Shown: one piece after another, positions 32,332-41,450 of the stretch
How positions within the stretch are numbered: the first letter of the stretch is position 1
How the letters are laid out: each line of letters begins with the position of its first letter
DNA from: Plasmopara viticola
Taxonomy: Eukaryota > Oomycota > Peronosporomycetes > Peronosporales > Peronosporaceae
Assembly: GCA_001695595.3 (NCBI GenBank)
Contig: MBPM02000076.1
Coordinates: 124,001-188,000, forward strand
DNA length: 64,000 bases
Reading direction: 5' to 3'
Position numbers and translations under genes: made by a program
Notes under the pieces: generated by a model
What the model saw: only the letters and a program-made list of their open reading frames with translations
Told to the model about the DNA's origin: nothing
Databases searched by the model: none

Positions 32332-33595
32332 GGGAACCGTTAAACTGCCGGTATCCTTTGATATAAGCCAATGGGATTAAACTAGATCCACCAATGGGAG
32401 CAGTTTATCTCTGTTAACAGTCACAGTGTTTTTTCGATCAATAAAAAAAGCAATACCCATCCGGTACCCCTCTTTCGTGAGCTGCCGGTTCCCCCTGTTT
32501 TGAGCCATTGAAAAAAGGAGCAATTCCGTCAATGAGAGCAATATTTTTCTGTCAAAACAGCACTGAACAAATTATCGAAATGCGCCTTCCTCTATGTCGT
32601 CTTTCTGGTTGTTGCTACTGCTGATTGTGAGCTGCGCTTGCGGAGAGGAATACCATCGTCACATGAACAATTGGGCGGTGATTGTGAGCAGGGCATCTGT
32701 AGTATGGCTCCATGCCTTCTTTGATAATGTGCGTCATTTGCTCTAGGTCGACACGTCTCGCTTTCGGAGTAATTACAGACTCATTGCGATTGCGTTATCA
32801 CACCACCACTCAGTCAAGCGTCTTGGGATCCCAGACAGCCAGGTAAGACAATGTTAAAGACAGTTTGTCATACCTTGCTTATTGACAATGCGACGCTACT
32901 GTTGTAGATTATCTTGATGCTGGCGGACCAAATGCCGTGCAATCCTCGCAATTGCTTTCGTGGACAAGTGTTTAACAGTCGAAGCCAAAAAAATAATCTG
33001 TATGTGTTAATCCTGCATTACGTTCGCTGTGAGTGCACCTGCTGATTCGATTTGGTGTCCAACGCAGCTATGAAAAAAACGCCGAGGTCGATTATCGCGG
33101 CCCCGAGGTCTCAGTGGCCAACTTCATTACAGTCCTTACGAGTGCGTCAAGTAGAAATTTAGTGTAACTTTTCCGTGCTAACCTAATCGAACGACCAGGA
33201 CGGCATGAGCCAGATATAAACAGCAAACACAAAGCTCATTACCTTGGGCGCGCGCGTGCATAAGAACCGCCGACTTTGCCTCTTCCAGAGTGCTGTACGA
33301 GAGCTATCTAGGGGGCTGCATAGTGTTCATTGCGAGAAGAAGAGTGCGAGAAGTGTGATATTGAGAAGAGTAATGTTAAATAGAGTGATATTGAGAAGAG
33401 GTTAGTAAGAGTTATTTTTTAAAAAAACAAGGAGTACCGGCAGTTTACGAAAAAGGGGTACCGGATGGTATTGCTTTCTCTTTTATTGGTTGAAAAAACA
33501 CTGTGTGTATTAACAGAGATAAACTGCTTCCATTAGTGGATTTAGTTTAATCTCATTGGCTAATATCAAGGGGTACCGGCAGTTTAACGGTTCCC
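32332..33595 (+). mobile_element. Pack-MULE-like element 2 carrying GPI8 exons
   Basis: The left arm (32332-about 32603) starts gggaaccgttaaactgccgg and matches MULE 1 arms through atgcgccttcctcta. The right arm (about 33425-33595) is its inverted partner and ends ccggcagtttaacggttccc, but lacks the inner ~100 bp. The interior has no transposase motif of the kind seen in the other MULEs. It holds four exon-like blocks of a GPI8/PIG-K gene with their introns. That makes it a non-autonomous gene-capturing MULE. Flanking bases do not show a clear 8-11 bp target duplication, so the insertion is not fresh or one end has changed. Confidence 0.75.
32594..33167 (+). CDS. Truncated GPI8/PIG-K-like ORF captured in MULE 2 (4 exons)
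   Basis: Proposed exons are 32594-32683, 32747-32842, 32908-32999 and 33068-33167. Introns are 63, 65 and 68 bp, all GT-AG. The joined frame is open for 125 codons and ends in TAA. It starts with a signal peptide (MSSFWLLLLLIVSCACGEEY), then WAVI|VDTSRF, SVKRLGIPDSQ|IILMLADQM, CNPRN and EVDYRGPEVSVANFITVLT. These are hallmarks of the N-terminal part of GPI8/PIG-K, the cysteine protease subunit of the GPI-anchor transamidase in the ER. The catalytic His and Cys lie downstream in the family and are absent, so the product cannot be an active transamidase. The last ~9 residues probably come from reading into a captured intron (acga|gtgcg at 33138-33145). Splicing and expression are inferred. Confidence 0.7.
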
Positions 33596-33619
33596 TTATT
33601 TAATCGGTAAGCATAATTC

Positions 33620-33709
33620 AAAAAAAGGAGGAATACGGAATTATCACTTTATTATATCTGTAGACTCTACAGATATAATAAAGTGATAATAACGTATTCC
33701 TCCTTTTTT
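33620..33709. repeat. Near-perfect palindrome, ~44-bp arms, 3-nt loop
   Basis: The left arm (from 33620 to 33663) reads ggaggaatacg, atcactttattatatctgtag. The right arm (33667-33709) is its reverse complement apart from a few changes near ggaatt/ttatta and the poly-A/T ends. The loop is act. It lies between the right end of MULE 2 and the 3' end of GUF1. It could be a tiny foldback element or could form a transcript-terminating hairpin; neither is proven. Confidence 0.8.
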
Positions 33710-33899
33710 ACGAAAGCTATCATTGATTATATCAAATTGTAATACCTCCATTATCCTTCGTTTAATATAAGCATTACATTACGAGATGTGTGGCACCATA
33801 GCAACATTCGAGATACATTCGACCATGAAATGCATATTTTTAATTGGTCAAAGCTAAGCCGCAGAAATAATCGACGGCCGTGAAAAAAAAAGTCTATTG

Positions 33900-36028
33900 C
33901 TACTTGGACAACACGGACCAAAAGGCATCCTGCGAGAGCTGTACATTTGACACAGTCCTCATACGACGTTTGCCTTGCTTCTGCTTCGCCAACAGCTTCT
34001 TCTTCCGTGTACTGTCACCACCTCCAACAGTTTTGCCCGATTTAATAAGCACGTCCTTACGATAGGGAGCGATGCGTTCTTTCGCAAAAATCTTGCCACC
34101 CAAAGCTGCTTGGATTGAAATTTCAAACTGTTGCCTATCGATCACTCGCTTAAGCTTTTGACACAGCGCACGGCCATCAAGAGTGGCTCGGCTTCGGTGA
34201 CACACAAACGAGAGCGCATCGAGCACTTTTCCATTAATCATCACATCCACCTTGACAATATCTGACTTTTGCGGCTCGATTTTGCGATAATTTAGTGTTG
34301 CTAGACCCATGAAGAAAAGCACAGTATGTAAAGATCACAATAGTAAACATAGACTTGTGCACCGCATGGGTACTTACCATAGCCGGACGAAATTGTTTTG
34401 AGCTCGTTGTAAAAATTTGTCACAACCTCTTGCCACGGAACGTTAATAGTCACAATCACGCGCTCGTCTTCAAGGTAGACAAGATTGGTCTGAATCCCAC
34501 GCTTTTCTTTTGCAAGTGCCAATACAGGACCCAAGTAAGACGACGGGGTGATAATCGACGCTTCCACCATCGGTTCTAGAATATCGTAGTACTTTGTCAA
34601 TTCAGGAAAAGCACTCGGAGTCTCGACAGTCAAGTTTTCACCTTGTGAACTAATCACAGTGTACGGAACCATTGGTGCTGTGACCATGACTTGTATCCCC
34701 TGTTCATCCGAGAGACGTTGGTGAAACACCTCCATGTGTAGTAACCCCAAAAAGCCACAGCGAAAGCCCATGCCTAAAGCGCCACTCATTTCCTGCTGAG
34801 TCGTAACACTGGCATCATTCAACGTGAGTTTTTCAATCGCCACACGCAATTCATCAAAAGTAGAATCATCCGTTGGGTACATACTGGCAAATACCATACT
34901 ACGAGCTTCTTGGAAACCCGGAAGTATCTTTGAATCCGCATAAACTACTCCTTCTTTCAGAAACGTGTCGCCAACTTTGGCTTCCGTCGTGGATTTCATA
35001 CCAGCGATGATGTAGCCAACCTGACCAGCATACAGTCCACTCGTCTTATAGCGGCTTGGCAATAGTAAACCCGTTTCTTGCACCTCGTGCTTCGTTTTCT
35101 GGTGAGCGCTGTAGATTTTATCGCCCGGAAAAATCGCCCCATCTACAACTTTCACCAAACATATGGTTCCACGATAGTCATCGTAGAACGAATCGGCAAG
35201 TAGACACCTCAAAGGTGCATTCCGATCGCTTTCGACGGGAGGAGGTAGTTTCGCAACTACCGTTGGTAGCACCTCATTGATGCCATCTCCAGTTTTTGCT
35301 GATGTTAAAAGCACATCGTCTGGATCCACATTCAGTAGCGACGATAAACTCAAGATACTGTCGTCCACTTGAGCGTGTGGCATGTCAATCTTGGTCAAGA
35401 CTGGCACCACACGAAGATTTCTCTCTTTCGCAGCATAGTACGTTGCCAAAGTCTGAGCCTGAATGCCTTGCGAGCAGTCTACTAGCAACAAGACTCCTTC
35501 ACAAGCCGACAAAGAGCGATTGACCTCGTAACTAAAATCCACGTGACCGGGGGTATCTACCAAATTGAGCAAAAATGGAATGCCAGTTTTAGGGTCTGTG
35601 TGTACCATCGACGCTGTCTGCGCCTTGACCGTAATACCACGTTCCCTCTCTACCTTCAAATTGTCGAGGAACTGGGCACTCTCACGCTCCTGGCGAGAAA
35701 TATTGCCACTCGTCTCGAGCAACCTGTCTGCTAAAGTCTTTTAAAAAACGATGAATTATATAATTCCGTACCACGACACATATTAAAGGCATGTTATAGG
35801 TTAAAAGAAGGCTCGAGGCAAGCAACGCACCGATTTACCGTGGTCAATATGCGCTACGATGCTAAAGTTGCGGATGCGTTCAGGTACAAATTCCTCCAGC
35901 CGCTCCGACAAGTACGGTCCCACCGTTTTTGGTGTAAGCAATTTACGCTTTTCATCCTCCTTCAATGCTGACGCAAGCGTGCGCACTCGCTGTGGCACCG
36001 GCGCTCGCCAACGTCGCAGCGCCAGCAT
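33900..36028 (-). CDS. GUF1: GUF1/LEPA-type translation factor GTPase, mitochondrial (3 exons)
   Basis: Exons on the minus strand: 36028-35831, 35737-34378 and 34300-33900. The introns (93 bp, gtgcgt...aaaag; 77 bp, gtaagt...tctag) join HGKS|TLADRLL and SSGY|A in frame and give 652 aa, the usual length. Residues 1-20 are Arg-rich (MLALRRWRAPVPQRVRTLAS), a likely mitochondrial presequence. GTPase motifs are AHIDHGKST (59-67), RERGITVKAQT (97-107), DTPGH (127-131) and TKID (181-184). The LepA C-terminal domain (VDALSF-like KVLDALSFVCHR, then ALGGKIFAKERIAPYRKDVL, then a Lys-rich tail) is complete. The protein promotes back-translocation on mitochondrial ribosomes. An in-frame TAA shortly upstream supports this ATG. 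A transposon ends 126 bp upstream and another 305 bp downstream of the stop. Confidence 0.95.
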
Positions 36029-36144
36029 TTGTGTGGCTGCGGACCACAACGTTGTCGCAACTTATGACAGTGGAGCAACCGTACGATATTACGTTGTACT
36101 TACGTTGCCTTATTAAATTAAAGCCTTTTGCAGTTTTTTTTTTC
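36029..36144 (-). promoter_or_regulatory. Remaining short 5' flank of GUF1
   Basis: Only about 120 bp separate the GUF1 ATG from the MULE 3 target duplication. Any core promoter must lie here, in the transposon, or beyond it. I see no unambiguous core element. This entry records the position, not a proven promoter. Confidence 0.3.
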
Positions 36145-38737
36145 TTAAATTATGGAAGCCGCTAACTTCCACCCAGTCTGCGATTATATAAAGCCCCTAA
36201 CCCCAATACACAACGGTGATTGGCCACAGTTGCCCAAAACTAAATGTAAGGACTGTAACCTTCAACGCAAATGTGAAAGATTGCGCATCGCATCATCTCC
36301 TACTCAACGCCCACCAAAACGCACATTTTTAACGTCAAGACACTTCAGCTATAACGATCTTCAGATATTTCAGAGCGTACCTGAGGCAGCTTAAGCACGC
36401 GATACGCTCGACTACCTATTGCTGATTGAAGGATTTGTTTTTAGGTCAGAAATACCAAAAAAGTTGGTCACAGAGCCGATGGTGAAGTGAAGGCTGTTTG
36501 CCTGGGGTGCTCCTGTTCTGGAAAAGCAGCCACAACAACACCTTTTGAGCAGCGCAAAAGAATTCGCGCGAATCGGCCTAACGACTGTCAATTTTCCTCG
36601 ACTGTCCGTCGGATGAAAGTAGCAGAAGAACAGTACAGCTGGGCCGTGGAGCTCGATAATGTCGAGCACAACCAACAGCCGTACATCCAAGAGGCCGCAC
36701 TCTCGAGCCTAATCACCGCGAAGAAATCTTTAGTTCTGTCGGTCTCTTCTGGCACCTACGCGTATTGTCGCCGCAATGCGCGACCAGGGAATCACTGTCA
36801 CGCCTCGTGATGTTTACAACATTCGCGACCTAGAGCGCAGACGCATCCTGGCTGGAAGGTCCCCAATTGCTACATTGCTTGATAGCCTTGAGGCCGCTTT
36901 TGATGACCTTTACTACACGAAGTTTGACAGCCTTCGATGCCTTACCCACCTTTTCATTGTCTTTCCTTCGGCAAAGAAGATTTGCAGCACCTTTTCGGCC
37001 TGCAAGGTCTGGTTGATCGATTCAACATACAAAACGAACCTCTTTGGTCTGCCTTTGATGCACGTTGTGGAGGTGACAGCTACGTCGCAATCTATTACCT
37101 TTGCGTACTGCTTTATGGCATCAGGAAAAGAAGAGAACTATCTCTGGGCGGTGCGCTTGATAACGTGCGTCTTTGGTCAGTTTTCGGTTGTCCCGGGAAC
37201 GTTTGTCACAGATCGAGAACTTGGGCTGATGAACGCCCTCGTCAACGTTTTTCCTACTGCCAACCATCTACGTTGTCGCTAACATATCTCCAAGATTATC
37301 ACGGCAAAGCTTCGGAGAACGTTTGAGAGTATTGATGCCTTTACAGAACTGGTCCGGCAACGGAATGCTCTTGTGTTCGCATCGACAGTCCGCTCATTCG
37401 ACCAGCAGCATGCAGCTATGCGGCAAAACTTCTTTACTCATATTATGACGTACTTGGATAACACGTGGCTCATCTAGAAAGACCGATTTATTGCTGCCTT
37501 CATGCGCAATAAATTACACTTCGGTCATACCACCACATCAAGAGTCGAGAGTGCGCATTCGGCATTGAAAAAGTTGATCTCTGTCTCCACTGGCGATCTT
37601 TTCACGGTGGACGGTGCCTGCAGACTTGCTTGCCATGGGCAACTTGCTGCAATCAAGCTCAAAACGGCACAGGAGCGTGCGATTGCCAACTTGCAGTTTG
37701 GAGCGATGTTCTCTGCCGTCATGGGCAAGGTATCGATAGCAGGATTGCGATCAACACTTCAGCAAAACACATGCGCCATAAAGCAGGTGAAGAGTGTCTT
37801 AATATGTTCATTTCCAACATTGGCCATCCTTGCAAGCACACATTTCGTGCAAGATCAGCGACAGCGACAGCACCTACAGCAGTAGGAGTGGTGTCGTTAT
37901 TTCTCAGCGAATTTGATACCCATTGGTGATTGGTGCAGCCATCTCGCGCAATTGTAGTCACTGGGGCCCCGCCATCGATTGAGGATACTCTTAAACGACT
38001 GCAAGAGGAGTTCGATGAAGCGCCCATTTACCGTCGGAGACTAATTCTCGACCATCTTGGCGAATTGCCCGCTGCTGAATTCCAGAATCCTCTAATGAGT
38101 CGCAGTCGTGGTCGTCCGGTTGGCTTGTTGGGTGCACCACAATCGACTCAGCGCAATCCTTCGGGGTTCGAGCTTGTTGGAGCATATCGGAGGCCGTGAA
38201 GAAAATGCCGACAATGTAAGCAACCTGGTCATGATATCAGAACATGACGACAACCAATTCTTGATGCTTCAATGCCTTCATCGATGTATGTATCGACCCC
38301 TCCCGCGGTCAATCTTGATGCTCTGGGTTCTGGTGCTGACTGGGAGCACTTTACGTGGCCACATATAGTTACTGCGCAGCAGCTAGAGGAGCTGGAAGCA
38401 TTGACCGAAGTGAACAACGGGTAACGTCGATGGTGTCAAGGCACACGCTAACACTGTCTGGAGGCATTTTGGCATTGACGCATGCCTGCGTTAAAATACA
38501 TGCTCCTAATAGTCCTCAAATAAATGAGTTTTTCACTCTCAAAGTGACTACAGGAGATTGTTCATTCAGATTGACATGGGGAAAAAGTAGATTCGTGCAA
38601 AGCGTCACGATAGAGGTATTTATAGCCAAGCACCGTTTCCAATCACCGTTTTGTATTGGGGTTAGGGGTTCTATATAATCGCAGACGGGGTGGAAGTTAG
38701 CGAAAACTGGGTGGAAGTTAGCGGCTCCCTAAATTAT
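36145..38737 (+). mobile_element. MULE 3, 2575 bp, with inverted termini and target duplication
   Basis: The left terminus (from 36154) reads ggaagccgctaacttcca, then gtctgcgattatata and cccctaaccccaatac, then aacggtgattgg. The right terminus (to 38728) is the inverted equivalent with a duplicated ~24-bp end block (gggtggaagttagcg occurs twice). The flanks are ttaaattat (36145-36153) and ctaaattat (38729-38737), an 8-bp exact or 9-bp one-mismatch duplication, as expected for MULEs. The interior encodes a recognisable but broken MULE transposase on the plus strand. Matching termini and duplication suggest a younger insertion than MULEs 1 and 2. Confidence 0.9.
36487..38199 (+). pseudogene. MULE transposase, interrupted by frameshifts and stops
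   Basis: The N-terminal part (36487-36770) reads NDCQFSSTVRRMKVAEEQY and AALSSLITAKKSLVLSV. A shift near 36765 leads to TRIVAAMRDQGITVTPRDVY. The DDE core follows, with VWLIDSTYKTNLFGLPLM (first Asp) and VPGTFVTDRELGLMNALV (second Asp). The C-x-x-H motif is hit by TAA: LRCR, stop at 37280-37282, HISKI. A TAG follows near 37477, in LDNTWLI-stop-KDRF. The frame then gives LHFGHTTTSRVESAHSALKK, shifts around 37780 to a SWIM-like end (NIGHPCKHTF), has TGA at 37927-37929, and ends with SRGRPVGLLG. At least two frameshifts and three stops make it non-functional. Confidence 0.85.
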
Positions 38738-41169
38738 CTATCGTAATATACGGCAAGAAAATGATGAGTCAATTGCTCAGCGCCCTTTTTAAAGTCTGCG
38801 TGCTAGCAATTGGTGAGAAATTCTATTGCTACTATCAATATCATAGTGATTACTACAGCAAGAAAAAAATTGTGTACGCCGTTGGGTAATTATCAATAAC
38901 TATCATATGAAGCGAGCTCTTAGTACCGGTATAAATACTTGTTTGCGTCATCATTTTACAAAATAAAGCCATTTCGGTTTTGAAGCGGCAGCTTGGTAAT
39001 AGCTGTTGTGTTTGTATCGGTTCATTGGTGGGGCGGAAACTAATTTTAAATAATATTAAATTGAATAATCAATTTTTATATTCAGACCTCTCTTCCTGAG
39101 GTATGTTTTTCAATAAGTTATCAAAAACTTAATCGCAAATATGTCATATTAAAGATTTGATTTTGAATTGCATTCTGCCCCTCAGATTTTCCTGATTAAG
39201 TAGTGCAGCCCGAGCCGAAACGACTTTCACTTATTTGAGATCTGCTTAAATTTTATGGTTTTCGATGAAACACCAACAGTCACAAACCCCCTTGCCACAA
39301 TACACGTCTGTCAATGTTGTCATAAAACTATCCTCACAAATGCTTCCCTTATGTGTCCTAATATTCAAAATCTAAAGCGACAGATCTGCTTCAAACGTCT
39401 ACGGACAAGCACCTCGTCAAAATATGTCCGATTAAAAGTCCATAATGGTCCGAAAGTTGCGTGAACCATATATAAATATTCCTTCGTTAGGTGAAATGAC
39501 AACTTATTGATAATCTCTAACTCCCCACAGGCCAGGCGCAGCGTATGCTACCTGTAAGGCATTAGAGCATATTTCTGGAAGCAAAGAATGTATTATACTA
39601 TCAAGAAGGGTTTAAATCTTCATATTCACCATTAAAGGCTATATATTCGGCCAAAAGGTCAGAGGCTTCGAGTTCTTTGCGAAGCATCATCTGGGCACCT
39701 CTACCAGTTCCTTAATTTGAAGTGTAGCTGCCGCGACACGACGACCCACTAATCTGTCGATTATTCCTATGATGACATTTCTGTCCTCCCTGAGATACCC
39801 ATCTATCAAAACTGAATCACATCTTGCACCCCTTTTGTTACCCACAGTGGATGGCTCCTCCTGTGTACTACGACTGTGTCTTGCGGGCCTTTTTTGCCTA
39901 GTTGCAGAACTTACTTATCCAGAGTCGGTGCGCCACCTTTAATTTCATGCTACCGACATTAAAAACCCAACTTAAGCGTCTTTGAACCGGCGCTTTCAGC
40001 AAAGCCTGGCTGAAGGCGCTAGAAAGTGCTCACCAGTATGTATCAATACACGCTCTTCGCAAGGACATAGTGCTCCAGCGGAGTACACGTTCCACTAGTG
40101 TCCAGCGTTCTCTAGCTTAGATAGTGCGGCTTCTTCTTGCAAATCTCCCAAGCTCTTGGACGAGGCGAAGGCTTTCTTTATGAGCCTTTCTGAGACAGGT
40201 ACGCTTGTTTGTCACATCCAAAACAGCGAACGTCGCTTGACTTGACTTCATTAAAATTCATTAAGACTGAACCCAAGCCAGCAGGCATACGGACACCACT
40301 ACCTTAATTTATGTAGGACGAAAAATGTCTGGTTCTCAACATTGTGGTCGGACAATGTCTTAAAAGCAATTTCAATTCTCTCTTTTACTGTTGCTGTTTG
40401 CGCTTCAAATACTTGAGCGTGATGCAAACTTATCCTAATGCCACTGATTAATATGTCATCTTGACTTGTTTGAGGAGTGACGCTTCTATGAAGAAGAATG
40501 CAAATTTTTCCCCCATGAAGCTCGTATCTTCCTTGCTTCCAGTTAGGAAAGCGTGAGCGATGGTAATTTTCGAGTTTAAGAGGTAGCGGATTGCACTCAG
40601 TTGATTCTCAATACGATCTGGAGAACTAAAAGGCCCAAAATAGTAGTTTTACGGGTGTGTGCCTAACATTGAGGCCCAGGTATGAGAATGCGAATGCCGC
40701 GCATCTGATCGTCTGGATCATAGCGGCAATAGGGTCATATCGAAACAAAATATTCTCAGAACAGTCTCTGGTTTCTCATTTTTAGAAGTAAGAACCTTAG
40801 ATTCTATTGGCTCAGACTACTACCGCTGCGGAGATAATACCTGAGTCTCAAAGCATAGTCCGTTCATACTACTCAAAGGGTGATATAGCTGCATTCTCAA
40901 ACTCAGAATAGCCATGAAGTATTTCAAGCAGCGCAAACCGCGCACTCAGCAGACGCGAGTAACAACTTGATCCATTCCAAAATCTCCAAAAAGGTTCACA
41001 TAGACAGTCTACCTGCTTAGACATAAGAACAACTACTCTATGTGCGTGGGTCACAAAGCAATTTGCACAGAGAAGGCGCGCAGGAAAATGTACATGTTTG
41101 GTTATACAGTCCTGATCAAAGTGTTTAGCTAACTATTCCCACGAGTCTGTTTGGATCGCTGGCTGTTCC
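38738..41169. other. Intergenic with one coding-like minus-strand relic
   Basis: Mostly uninformative. On the minus strand around 39790-39600 two adjoining frames read VIIGIIDRLVGRRVAAATLQ, then AQMMLRKELEASDLLAEYIA and FNGEYEDLNPS, a likely fragment of a broken gene that I cannot name. No repeats or RNA genes were seen. Confidence 0.35.
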
Positions 41170-41450
41170 ATTGATAGTACGTAACCGACCTTGCGGCTCA
41201 TATCGAAATCCGCTCGGCTTGTACCGAAAGGCTCTTGGCTTTATATCGATTTGTATCGAATTGAGGGAGCCGAAGATATTTACACCTAAGTGATATGACT
41301 GCCCAGCCAACTCGCACTTCAAAAGAGTTTGTGATAGTTAGTGTGTGATGTTTACGCTGTACTATCAACTAAAGTAAGACATAGTGAATTCGGTCCCAAA
41401 AACGGTTCGAATAGCAACCAGCATCCAATGCTACAACAGCTTAATCCTCT
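41170..41450 (+). repeat. Dispersed repeat A, copy 2
   Basis: Diverged second copy of the block at 28126-28402, in the same orientation and with the same landmarks in the same order. It has no open frame. Confidence 0.45.
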
